In this document: positions 19,235-27,731 of the stretch, in pieces
Position numbering within the stretch: position 1 is the first letter of the stretch
Layout: each line of letters opens with the position of its first letter
NCBI RefSeq assembly: GCF_000953635.1
Contig: NZ_LN614830.1
Coordinates: 2,992,501-3,056,500, forward strand
From: Legionella micdadei
GTDB lineage: Bacteria > Pseudomonadota > Gammaproteobacteria > Legionellales > Legionellaceae
DNA: 64,000 bases
Reading direction: 5' to 3'
The notes under the pieces: generated by a model
What the model was told of the DNA's origin: nothing
The model's database searches: none
What the model saw: only the letters and a program-made list of their open reading frames with translations
Translations under genes and position numbers: made by a program

Positions 19235-21163
19235 ATGTATAAGATTGGTGAAGTATTAGCACTGGCTAATAAATTTGACAACTCATTCAAAAACCATACA
19301 ATTCCCGAGCTTCCACAGGACTTACTTAAACAACTAACTTCTCTGCGAGAACTCGTTTGCCAACAGACGCATACTAATGGAACTTTGTTAACTCAGGTAA
19401 CAATTTCTCTACTAATACGGGTTTATTTACTAGGCATTGGAATATTGGATAGAGAAGCCCATTACACTAATGAAGAAAAAATTAGAATCGCAAATAACAT
19501 CATCACCTGTGCAAATTTAGTAGGTAGAGTCCTCACTCAATCAAATAATGAAGAAGCGTTTATTGATTTAGAAAAAATGCTCCATGCAGGTACCTTTGAA
19601 TTGAGGGCATTTACATCGTGGAAACATCTCTTCCTCTCTGCAATTGACAATGTCATTAATGGTGTCAATACAGGTCGAGCCTTAATTTTTCGCAGCACCT
19701 ATTCTCGCAGCCGCTTAGCCACGCGTGAGATAATTAGCGAGACTCTCCAGGAGTTTCTATTTGTTGCAAAAAATCAATTCACTACACGCAGCTTATTATC
19801 CTCATTACAACCCACAGAAACGTTCAGCAATTTTTATTTAGCAGAAAATCATAAAGCACATATTCTGCATCTCGACAAAGGGCTGTCCGACTTGTACCAA
19901 GCGTTTTATCATTACCATCAACAAGATAGGGAAAGGATTTCGGCAGCAAAAGCAATGATTGAATCGCTTGATTATTTTGCAAAACAATCTGCACTCGCTA
20001 AAGATAATCAAATTATCAATGCCTATGCCGAGCAAGCTTTTTTAGCAAGTCAAGAATTAGTTATTGAATTATTAAAAGACAGTAAACCTTCTGTTCAGCG
20101 GATGAAACGGTTAGCGGCCTGCTTTGAGCAAACTGCACATGTCATTGCAAACCCAGGCAAGAAATCCGAAGTTAAAAAATTGGAGAAACTGGTTGAAGAA
20201 AGTGACTATAAACGGTTTCATTGTGACAAGGAAAAAACAGCTTACGCAATCATTCATATTCTCGTTTCAGCAGCGCTTCTTGCTTTGGCGATAGTTGAAG
20301 CAGTCGTTAGCCATGGTATTTCGTTAGCAGCGCATTTGTGGATCATTGGTGCTGAAGGAGGAAGTTTAGGGGTTGGTTTCGGGCAACTTTATTACTTCTC
20401 AAGTAGTGAAATTAAAACTACTTTTTTCGCCGATTCGATGAGTAAACTGGCACAAGTTACCCGATCAAAATCAAAACATGAAGACTGGCGGGATAAAGGA
20501 GACATCGAGAATCGAAGAGAGCAACTACTTAATACGCTTTATCAAGATAGTTTGGCCAACAATTTTTATAATAAAGAGGTCAAACAGTTACTCTCCTCTT
20601 TGCAAGTGTTACGAAATAATGTGCATCAATCCAAGCAAACACTCATTTATTCGCAAGCACATGCTGTATTACAAAGTGCAGAAGAGCTGGCCATCGATTT
20701 AGTTCGCTCTAAGTATCCCTCGCAGATAAGAATCCAAAAATTGCGAGAGTGCGTTGATGCAGCGAACGCGGTTGTCTTGCAACCTGAAAATGTGCAAGCA
20801 ATTAATCAATTAGTCACTTTAGTGAGTCATGGCGATTACGAAGCTAAAAAGATTATTAAACGAGATATTGTGATCGCCAGTTTATTAGCACTGGCAAGCA
20901 TTGCTTTGTACATTGTCACCATCACAGGAACTATTTTTTCAGCTGGCGCTACTTCTGGAACAATTCTTTCACCGATTATGCTATCTGCGGTGGCCGCCCA
21001 TAAATTTGCCAACTCAATTCATCGGGAGCGTACCCGCTTTAGTGAAGAGGCTAAAGCATTAACCGAATTTGCTCAAACTGCGGGAAAAAATTTAACCTCG
21101 CCATCACAGATAAGTGAATGTCCTGATGAAACCAGTTCCTTTCCCAGTTATAGGAGTTTCTAA
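19235..21163 (+). CDS. Internally duplicated helical membrane protein, candidate effector
   Basis: I do not recognise this 642-aa family. Residues about 263-400 and 471-610 are two diverged copies of one unit. Each has a helix with a S[QA]EEL-type core (FLASQELVIELL and LQSAEELAIDLV), a basic linker (VQRMKRLAACFEQTAHV and IRIQKLRECVDAANAV), an SDY/GDY turn (EESDYKR and SHGDYEAKK), then a hydrophobic hairpin (about 338-386 and 543-588). The N-terminal 260 residues are helical and unrelated. There is no signal peptide. The C-terminus (SECPDETSSFPSYRSF) is acidic/Ser-rich, as in Dot/Icm substrates. The layout suggests insertion into host membranes, which is inference. Confidence 0.65.
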   Translation: MYKIGEVLALANKFDNSFKNHTIPELPQDLLKQLTSLRELVCQQTHTNGTLLTQVTISLLIRVYLLGIGILDREAHYTNEEKIRIANNIITCANLVGRVLTQSNNEEAFIDLEKMLHAGTFELRAFTSWKHLFLSAIDNVINGVNTGRALIFRSTYSRSRLATREIISETLQEFLFVAKNQFTTRSLLSSLQPTETFSNFYLAENHKAHILHLDKGLSDLYQAFYHYHQQDRERISAAKAMIESLDYFAKQSALAKDNQIINAYAEQAFLASQELVIELLKDSKPSVQRMKRLAACFEQTAHVIANPGKKSEVKKLEKLVEESDYKRFHCDKEKTAYAIIHILVSAALLALAIVEAVVSHGISLAAHLWIIGAEGGSLGVGFGQLYYFSSSEIKTTFFADSMSKLAQVTRSKSKHEDWRDKGDIENRREQLLNTLYQDSLANNFYNKEVKQLLSSLQVLRNNVHQSKQTLIYSQAHAVLQSAEELAIDLVRSKYPSQIRIQKLRECVDAANAVVLQPENVQAINQLVTLVSHGDYEAKKIIKRDIVIASLLALASIALYIVTITGTIFSAGATSGTILSPIMLSAVAAHKFANSIHRERTRFSEEAKALTEFAQTAGKNLTSPSQISECPDETSSFPSYRSF

Positions 21164-21166
21164 GAC

Positions 21167-21850
21167 TTAGTTTGCTACTGAAAAAGTAGCAATCATTTTA
21201 TCGGATAGCTGAAGCTCTATCTGATCCCCCTGACGCAAGCGCCCGACTCCACCTGGGGTGCCGGTAAAAATTAAATCGCCTGCCTGAAGTGTGAACATTA
21301 TACTTAGATAGTTAATGATATGGGGAATATCAAATATCATTTGCTGAACATGACCTTGCTGCCGCATTTCTCCATTTAATTTCATTGCAAATTCAAGCTG
21401 TTGCGGTTTGGCAACTTCCTCTGCAGGGATAAATTTGGATACGCAAGCCGCGTAGTCAAACCCTTTAGCCAAGGCCCAAGGTACCCCCCTTTCTTTTGCT
21501 TGAGCTTGTAGATCACGCGCCGTCAGATCGAGCCCAACTGCATAACCCGCAATACATGAAAATGCATCTTCTGGTTTAATTTGTTTTGAATCGTGACCAA
21601 TTAGCAACACCAATTCGGTTTCGTAATCAATTTCACTGGAGAATGAGGGTAAGCGAATAACATGTTCTGTATTTAATGCAGAAGTTGGCTTTAAGAAGAT
21701 AAGAGGAGTATTCTCCCGTTTGTTTTTCAATTCCGCTATATGATCACCATAATTACGCCCAACACAAAAAATATTACCGACAGTGACCGCATGATTCGTA
21801 TTGTAAAAATAAACTTGTCTCAAAAAAATCTCCTGACTCGAGTAACGCAT
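21167..21850 (-). CDS. Fumarylacetoacetate hydrolase family protein (YcgM-like)
   Basis: This 227-aa member of the FAH superfamily is a metal-dependent hydrolase/decarboxylase acting on 2-oxo acid derivatives (acylpyruvase or oxaloacetate decarboxylase in characterised YcgM/FAHD1 relatives). Key features are IFCVGRNYGDHIAELKN (about 27-43), the metal ligands in EIDYETELVLLIG (about 70-82) and GDLIFTGTPGGVGRL (about 194-208). The upstream ATG at 21850 adds about 10 residues before LRQVYFYN, and a TTG there is an alternative start. It is convergent with the preceding gene, with only 3 bases between. Confidence 0.88.
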   Translation of the reverse strand: MRYSSQEIFLRQVYFYNTNHAVTVGNIFCVGRNYGDHIAELKNKRENTPLIFLKPTSALNTEHVIRLPSFSSEIDYETELVLLIGHDSKQIKPEDAFSCIAGYAVGLDLTARDLQAQAKERGVPWALAKGFDYAACVSKFIPAEEVAKPQQLEFAMKLNGEMRQQGHVQQMIFDIPHIINYLSIMFTLQAGDLIFTGTPGGVGRLRQGDQIELQLSDKMIATFSVAN

Positions 21851-21976
21851 TAGTTTTGTCTAATTTAATGGATAATTCAATGTCTGTTTTCTAGTTAAAA
21901 CGAATAAAAAAACTAGGAAGAGCGATTGTGTTACATTATATTTATGGTTTTTAGATTTACTTTAGAGTGATTTTTT

Positions 21977-22513
21977 GTGCATCAATATCAAGATTTAATT
22001 ACAATTTTTAACGATTGCTTCGCTGAAAACTATAACACCAAATTAGTAAAAGGAGGTGATGAACCCCTTTATCTTCCTGCTAATGAACATTGCCCGTATC
22101 ACGCCATTTTTTTTGCACATGGCTTTTTCAGCAGTGCTCTTCACGAATGCGCGCATTGGTTAATTGCAGGAGAGGAACGCAGAAAACAGGTGGATTTTGG
22201 TTATTGGTATGAACCCGATGGAAGAAACGCTGAGCAACAAAAACGCTTTGAAAAGGTCGAGGTAAAACCACAGGCCTTAGAATGGATTCTTTCAGTTGCC
22301 ACCGGTTATCGCTTTCGAGTAAGTATCGATAATTTAAATGGTGTTGAATCGGATGCAGGGGCATTTAAGGAAGCTATTTATCAGCAAGTTCTAATCTATT
22401 GTGAAAAAGGATTATCTGAGCGGACAAATTTATTTCGCAATGCTTTATGCCAGTTTTATAAAACAAACCCTACTTTAAGAGCAACCGATTTTTTAAGGGA
22501 ATCATTGGATTGA
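21977..22513 (+). CDS. epmC: Elongation factor P hydroxylase EpmC
   Basis: EpmC (YfcM) hydroxylates the lysyl side of the beta-lysylated EF-P loop, the last maturation step. The 178-aa protein carries the metal-binding ALHECAHWLIAG motif (HExxH, about 54-65) and the family stretch VDFGYWYEPDGRNAEQQKRF. The start is GTG at 21977. Together with efp and epmB 7-8 kb away this window encodes three of the four EF-P pathway parts. It is convergent with the next gene, one base between stops. Confidence 0.92.
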   Translation: MHQYQDLITIFNDCFAENYNTKLVKGGDEPLYLPANEHCPYHAIFFAHGFFSSALHECAHWLIAGEERRKQVDFGYWYEPDGRNAEQQKRFEKVEVKPQALEWILSVATGYRFRVSIDNLNGVESDAGAFKEAIYQQVLIYCEKGLSERTNLFRNALCQFYKTNPTLRATDFLRESLD

Positions 22514-22514
22514 T

Positions 22515-23408
22515 TTATTCCTTACTTTGCTCCTGAAAAAGTGCAACGAACTTGTCTTTAAGTTGCTTTGCACGATCAGAAATTGGAATAATCGCTTCAC
22601 CCAAAGAGGCATAAACAGCTTTAATTTGTGGTAACGCAGTGAGGTGAGAAAGGTGTTCCCTGACAACCTCAATATCCCCTCTCTGCAATGGCCCGGTAAG
22701 TGCATTTTTGTGATTGAATTTTTGTAAATTTTGTATAGCCTCGCTCATGAGCATAGAGGTCATTTGATATGCTATATTTTCATCTACCCCCGCAAACCGG
22801 TAACATTCGCTGGCTAGGTAATGAAGACCTACTATGTAATTATTAGCAATAACACCAGCAGCATGATAAATGGGTTTCTGCTCCTTAGTTATTGGAAATA
22901 AGATTGCTCCCATACCAGTAAATAATGCATTCAAAGTGGGGAAAACAGCCTCATCTCCTTCGTATCCACAATAGGTACCGGAGAATTGCTCAACACTTAA
23001 TTCGGGATTTGCAAAACTTTTAACCGGGTGCACACTGAAGGCATAACAACCAGCATCCCTGGCCTGCATAAGGACATCTGAAGATAATGAACCACTACAA
23101 TGAATAATGATTGCTCCTTTAGCAACCTTTGCCTCGGCAATCAATTGGTTACAGACTGTTTCAATCAGATCATCACCTGTCGTAATAAAGTAAATATCTG
23201 CTGTTGGGAGTTCACTGTAATTGGTGCAACTCTTACCTGCACCGATAAATTCAACTGCTTTATCTGCACTTTTCAAAGAAGTAGTAACGACCCCCTCTAC
23301 CTTACCCAAATGGTGTACTGTTATTAATCGCCCAAGCGTTTTTCCTAAATTGCCGCACCCAACAAAGTTAATCGCTAGCATTAATGATTTTCCTACAACT
23401 TGATTCAC
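22515..23408 (-). CDS. Rossmann-fold oxidoreductase with DUF2520 domain
   Basis: The 297-aa protein joins an N-terminal NAD(P)-binding Rossmann fold (INFVGCGNLGKTLGRL, about 13-28) and a C-terminal all-helical DUF2520 domain (about 150-280). The arrangement resembles pyrroline-5-carboxylate reductase or ketopantoate reductase. Substrate is unknown. The segment IIHCSGSLSSDVL fits family members. It is a single gene and the 33-base gap to the rmlA stop suggests it may belong to the same transcript. A later start at Met10 (MLAINFVG) is possible. Confidence 0.8.
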   Translation of the reverse strand: MNQVVGKSLMLAINFVGCGNLGKTLGRLITVHHLGKVEGVVTTSLKSADKAVEFIGAGKSCTNYSELPTADIYFITTGDDLIETVCNQLIAEAKVAKGAIIIHCSGSLSSDVLMQARDAGCYAFSVHPVKSFANPELSVEQFSGTYCGYEGDEAVFPTLNALFTGMGAILFPITKEQKPIYHAAGVIANNYIVGLHYLASECYRFAGVDENIAYQMTSMLMSEAIQNLQKFNHKNALTGPLQRGDIEVVREHLSHLTALPQIKAVYASLGEAIIPISDRAKQLKDKFVALFQEQSKE

Positions 23409-23440
23409 CTTTCAGCAATTATCGCTTATTTCGCAATGAC

Positions 23441-24334
23441 TCACCAACCTGTGCTAAATCCTGAATCATTCAGTAAGCTTAAAAGATATTGCCCATATCC
23501 AGATTTGGCTAATCGGCTACCGGACGTTTCTAATTGCTCATCATTTATCCATTTTTGCCGCCAAGCAATTTCTTCAGGACAAGCGATTTTAAACCCCTGC
23601 CTTCGTTCAATCGTAGAAATAAAGTGAGAAGCTTCCAACATTGCTTCGTGAGTCCCTGTGTCAAGCCAGGTGTAACCTCGCCCCATAATCTCGACTTTAA
23701 GCAAGCCAGCCTGCAAATAACGGCTGTTGACATCAGAAATTTCTAACTCACCGCGTAGCGAAGGTTTGATTGATTCAGCAATCTCAACAACATGGGGATC
23801 ATAAAAATATAATCCTGTTACAGCGTAACGGGATTTAGGATTCTTAGGCTTTTCTTCGATGCTTAGCGCCTGACCATTTTTATCAAATTCTACGACACCG
23901 TAACGTTCAGGATCATGAACAGGGTAAGCAAAAATACTGGCTCCAATTTCAATTTGCTGGGCCCGCAGTAAAATGGCCTTTAAATTATGGCCATAAAAAA
24001 TATTGTCACCAAGTACTAATGAGCAAGGTGAACCGTTTAAAAATTCTTTAGCTATGATAAATGCCTGAGCTAATCCATCAGGAAAAGGCTGCGGTGCATA
24101 GCTTAAATTTAATCCCCACTGTGCCCCATCACCCATTAGCTCACAAAAATTAGGGAGATCGCGAGGAGTAGAAATCACCAAAATCTCTTGAATTCCTGCT
24201 AACATCAAAGTTGTTAATGGATAGTAAATCATTGGCTTATCAAAAATGGGCATCAATTGTTTGGAGATAGACAATGTTGCAGGATATAAGCGCGTGCCTG
24301 CGCCCCCGGCTAAGATAATTCCTTTTCTTTTCAT
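23441..24334 (-). CDS. rfbA: Glucose-1-phosphate thymidylyltransferase RmlA
   Basis: RmlA makes dTDP-glucose from glucose-1-phosphate and dTTP. I start it at ATG 24334 ([20 protein letters not shown]), giving 297 aa. An upstream Met adds 16 codons inside rfbB and is not needed. The start overlaps the rfbB stop by 4 bases, so translation is coupled. Signatures are [30 protein letters not shown] and the metal-binding [10 protein letters not shown] (about 103-112). The length is typical of the family. Confidence 0.95.
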   Translation of the reverse strand: MKRKGIILAGGAGTRLYPATLSISKQLMPIFDKPMIYYPLTTLMLAGIQEILVISTPRDLPNFCELMGDGAQWGLNLSYAPQPFPDGLAQAFIIAKEFLNGSPCSLVLGDNIFYGHNLKAILLRAQQIEIGASIFAYPVHDPERYGVVEFDKNGQALSIEEKPKNPKSRYAVTGLYFYDPHVVEIAESIKPSLRGELEISDVNSRYLQAGLLKVEIMGRGYTWLDTGTHEAMLEASHFISTIERRQGFKIACPEEIAWRQKWINDEQLETSGSRLAKSGYGQYLLSLLNDSGFSTGW

Positions 24335-25410
24335 GCACTCACTTCTTTTTGTTGTTGATGAAAATAATGTCTTTGAAGCCATTCTTGATGATTACGGGAG
24401 ATTACGTCGTTTAGCCATTGTGAATTATTCAAATACCACTCGACAGTTTTTCTTATGCCGCTAGCAAACGTTTCGACTGGCTTCCAACCCAATTCACTTT
24501 CAATTTTCTGAGTATTGATTGCATAGCGTTTATCGTGTCCTGGTCGATCTTCAATGAAAGTAATCAATCGTTTATAGCTTCCTCTGCTGTTAGGTTGAAA
24601 TTCATCGAGTAACTGACAAATCGTGCTAACAATTTCTAAATTAGTCATTTCGTTGTGACCACCTATATTATAGGTTGAGCCGATTTGTCCGAGCGACAAC
24701 ACGCATTCAATTGCCCGGCAGTGATCAATCACATATAACCAATCACGAATATTTTCTCCGTCACCATATAAGGGTAAGGTTTTACCAGCTAATGCATTGG
24801 TTATCATCAACGGAATAAGTTTTTCTGGGAATTGAAAAGGGCCGTAATTGTTAGAACAGTTGGTAGTAAGAACAGGGACACCATAAGTCTGATGCCAAAC
24901 TCGAACTAAATGATCGCTAGCCGCTTTACTTGCTGCGTAGGGGCTATTAGGTTCGTAATTTTTCTTTTCGGTGAACGAAGGAGCATCTGCCATCAAAGAA
25001 CCGTATACTTCATCCGTAGAAACGTGTAAAAACCGGAAGTTCCCTTTTGCTTCGGTACCCAGGTTTAACCAATATTCGCGCACTGACTCGAGCAGGTGGA
25101 AAGTACCTTCTATATTGGTTTTGATAAATTTTTCTGGATTATGAATAGATCGATCCACGTGACTTTCGGCAGCAAAATTAATTATTGCTCTTGGTTTAAA
25201 ATTAACCAATAATTGCTTAAATAACGCCCTATCTGCGATGTTTCCGTATACAAATAAATAACGCTTGTCTTTTTTTACCGTCGATAAATTGTCGGGATTA
25301 GCGGCATAAGTTAGAGCATCGACATTAAGGACTGGTTCATCATGTGTCTTTAGCCAATTCAAAATAAAATTAGCACCAATAAACCCACATCCTCCAGTTA
25401 CTAGAATCAT
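24331..25410 (-). CDS. rfbB: dTDP-glucose 4,6-dehydratase RmlB
   Basis: RmlB converts dTDP-glucose to dTDP-4-keto-6-deoxyglucose, the branch point to many 6-deoxysugars. The 359-aa extended-SDR protein has the NAD motif [12 protein letters not shown] (about 5-16), the catalytic triad region [11 protein letters not shown] (about 129-139) and the YxxxK motif YAASKAASD (about 158-166). It sits directly upstream of rmlA with a 4-base overlap. RmlC and RmlD are not in the window. Confidence 0.95.
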   Translation of the reverse strand: MILVTGGCGFIGANFILNWLKTHDEPVLNVDALTYAANPDNLSTVKKDKRYLFVYGNIADRALFKQLLVNFKPRAIINFAAESHVDRSIHNPEKFIKTNIEGTFHLLESVREYWLNLGTEAKGNFRFLHVSTDEVYGSLMADAPSFTEKKNYEPNSPYAASKAASDHLVRVWHQTYGVPVLTTNCSNNYGPFQFPEKLIPLMITNALAGKTLPLYGDGENIRDWLYVIDHCRAIECVLSLGQIGSTYNIGGHNEMTNLEIVSTICQLLDEFQPNSRGSYKRLITFIEDRPGHDKRYAINTQKIESELGWKPVETFASGIRKTVEWYLNNSQWLNDVISRNHQEWLQRHYFHQQQKEVSA

Positions 25411-25531
25411 TAGACTATCCTTTTGTCCAAATTCATCGAATGATAATCACAAAAAATTTTCCATTTCTGTAAATCGATGAGGTCAACCCACACCATTATT
25501 GAATGGTTTTTTGATCAAAATATCCGATGTT

Positions 25532-26026
25532 TTAAGAAAGTGCTGGATCTGCCGTTCCATCCACATGGCCAACTAATTTGCTGGCAATACCCATGACAAT
25601 GCCGTAGGGAGGAACTGATTTAGTCACAATCGCCCCCGCTCCTATCATTGCCCCTTCACCAATTGTAAGGCCGGGCAAAATCACTGCACCCGCCCCTATT
25701 GAGGCCCCTTTTTTAATATGCGTTTGCAAAAATTTTTCTGGATATTGCTTTGAACGTGGGAATTTATCGTTAGTAAATGTTACATTTGGACCGATAAATA
25801 CATCTTGCTCAATGCGAATCCCATCCCAAAGCTGAACACCCGATTTAATTGTTACTCTATCACCAATGATTACATCATTTTCAATAAAACAATGAGAGCA
25901 GACATTAACTTCAGCGCCGATTTTAGCCTGAGGCAAGATGACAACAAACTGCCAAATTCTTGTACCTTTGCCGATCGTTTGTGATTGCACATCAGCCGTT
26001 TGATGTATGACAATTGATTTATCCAT
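25532..26026 (-). CDS. Left-handed beta-helix acyltransferase (FdtC/WbpD-like sugar N-acetyltransferase)
   Basis: The 164-aa hexapeptide-repeat protein consists of [LIV]-G-x4 units through its length ([47 protein letters not shown]). This is the trimeric left-handed beta-helix acyltransferase fold. Its order resembles FdtC/QdtC-type 3-N-acetyltransferases acting on dTDP-3-amino-3,6-dideoxyhexoses and WbpD-type enzymes. It sits 121 bases upstream of rmlB on the same strand. A role in making an N-acetylated dTDP-amino sugar is inferred from family and neighbours, but the aminotransferase and isomerase needed are absent here. Confidence 0.82.
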   Translation of the reverse strand: MDKSIVIHQTADVQSQTIGKGTRIWQFVVILPQAKIGAEVNVCSHCFIENDVIIGDRVTIKSGVQLWDGIRIEQDVFIGPNVTFTNDKFPRSKQYPEKFLQTHIKKGASIGAGAVILPGLTIGEGAMIGAGAIVTKSVPPYGIVMGIASKLVGHVDGTADPALS

Positions 26027-26130
26027 TAAAAATCAATCAAAGCCTGTTTTTTAGATAGCAGGAGTATAGTCTGAACAAAAATAGAAGTCTATTGTTGCCA
26101 TTTAGAGCAGACACCTTGGCAAAGGCTATT

Positions 26131-26493
26131 CTATTGGGGAATCAATAAATAATTAACGGTAAATTCCCCTCCAATGCACATCCCTAAATTGTTGCCCCAC
26201 TTTTCGGCATCCTTTTTTGTTATCGTGTCTGGAATTTGGGAATAATATTTTGCCTGGCATTTGTCAAAGCTTGCAGGGATCAATGTCAGGCACTTTTCGT
26301 AGTCAATTTTTGCAGCTTTCATCTTTTTATTTAAGTCCGAATCTTGAATAAAACTTTTGCAGATTATCTCCGGTGCCAATTCCTTGAGGTCGCGAATCCA
26401 GGCATCTTTTGGCGTTTCGTCCGCAAATACCAAAGTAGAAAGAAAAGCGAAACCTATACTAATTATTATTCTAAAGAATAGGTTATTACGCAT
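26131..26493 (-). CDS. Small secreted Cys-containing protein of unknown function
   Basis: This 120-aa protein has a clean signal peptide (MRNNLFFRIIISIGFAFLST, cleavage near VFA/DET). The mature part has four Cys (ICKSF, KCLTL, DKCQAK, GMCIGG) that could form two disulphides in the periplasm. I see no known domain. It lies between the acetyltransferase and the divergent DUF427 gene, with no obvious operon partner. Confidence 0.6.
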   Translation of the reverse strand: MRNNLFFRIIISIGFAFLSTLVFADETPKDAWIRDLKELAPEIICKSFIQDSDLNKKMKAAKIDYEKCLTLIPASFDKCQAKYYSQIPDTITKKDAEKWGNNLGMCIGGEFTVNYLLIPQ

Positions 26494-26604
26494 GATGGTA
26501 TTTCCTTGTTATTCTATTAATTAAAAGAATAGATGCCGTTGGTCTATTTTTCCATATTAGGACCACTATACTTATTTAGACAGAAAAATTTGGAATGAAA
26601 TAAA

Positions 26605-26988
26605 ATGGAAAACAAACAAATTAGGATGCCTGGTTCCGATCACCCTATAACCATCGAACAAAATACAAATCGCGTGATCATTAAAATTGAAGAAAACGTG
26701 ATTGCTGATACCTATAACGCTTTGATTTTACGTGAAGCTAATTATCCTCCGGTTCAATATATTCCTCGTGAAGACGTCAATATGGCATTATTGCAGCCAA
26801 GTACTCATAAAACCTTCTGTCCTTATAAGGGCAACTGCTCTTATTACAACGTCGCTATCGACGATAAAAAAATTGAAAACGCAGCTTGGTCCTATGAAAA
26901 TCCTCACAACGCTGTGGAACGAATCAGAGGATATATTGCTTTTTATCCCGAACGGGTCGACTCGATTAACGAAACGCAATTTGCTTAA
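26605..26988 (+). CDS. DUF427 family protein
   Basis: The 127-aa protein matches the small beta-barrel DUF427 family (often in oxidative or metabolic contexts; function unestablished). Family features are the DTYNALILREANYPPVQYIP segment, the KTFCPYKGNCSYYNV stretch and the final AFYPERVD. The ATG follows a weakly purine-rich region. It converges with the YpsA-like gene so that the two stop codons overlap (TAA within TTAAATAA). Confidence 0.86.
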   Translation: MENKQIRMPGSDHPITIEQNTNRVIIKIEENVIADTYNALILREANYPPVQYIPREDVNMALLQPSTHKTFCPYKGNCSYYNVAIDDKKIENAAWSYENPHNAVERIRGYIAFYPERVDSINETQFA

Positions 26989-27476
26989 ATAACTGGCTTG
27001 AGCGATTCAAACGCTTGTTGTAAAAATTCGTATGCTAGTTTGTTTATTCCGGGGCAATTTGATTCTCGAGGACCGGCAATATTGAGCACGACAACATGAT
27101 GCTCTTTCAGCCACTTTCTTAGCTGCTCTAATGCTCTCCTCTCTTTTTCATCCAATCTTATAATTAAACAAGGCTTGTTTTGCTGCTGAGCCTCTGTGAT
27201 TGTAAGGTATGTGCCGTCTGTTATTTCCTTAGGCAGCGGCCAGGTAGGTACGATAACCAAAGTTCCATCCGAATCACGAATATTCAGTTTAGTCCTTTCT
27301 TGAGGATCTGCAGTCGCGGTTTCCTTTAAGGAAGGGTATTGCCTGCGGATACAAAGGCCATTCTCATCCAATCCATCTTTTGGACACCATCCTCCCCAAG
27401 GAATCCCCATTTGTTCGGCAATTGCAAGACCGGCCTGATCCACTCCGGTTTGGCCACCTGAGACAATTTTAAACAT
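26985..27476 (-). CDS. Circularly permuted YpsA-like nucleotide-binding protein (putative molybdenum carrier family)
   Basis: The 163-aa protein fits the family annotated as putative molybdenum carrier (cpYpsA). The N-terminal motif IVSGGQTGVDQAGLAIA (about 4-20) is the nucleotide-binding SLOG-like loop, followed by IPWGGWCPKDG (about 25-35) and SDGTLVIVP (about 69-77). The SLOG superfamily is involved in nucleotide-derived signalling. There is no evidence here for molybdenum. It is convergent with DUF427 (4-base overlap of stops). Confidence 0.83.
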   Translation of the reverse strand: MFKIVSGGQTGVDQAGLAIAEQMGIPWGGWCPKDGLDENGLCIRRQYPSLKETATADPQERTKLNIRDSDGTLVIVPTWPLPKEITDGTYLTITEAQQQNKPCLIIRLDEKERRALEQLRKWLKEHHVVVLNIAGPRESNCPGINKLAYEFLQQAFESLKPVI

Positions 27477-27731
27477 TTATAAACTCTGAGACTGGGTATA
27501 ACTATGGATTATACCCACCCATAACTAGAACGAAAATATCCAAGATATCTCTCTTTAGCATGATGACTGCGAAAGCACCACTAGGACTCCATCATTGTAA
27601 AAACTAATGCAGCGCCTTCGATACACTTGGTTAGTTCAAAATATAAATATTAGAGAGTGCGATTTAAATTTTCTTTAGTCCCATTATTCAAGAACAATAG
27701 GGCTTTCGATTTAGTCGGTAAGCATCCTTGC

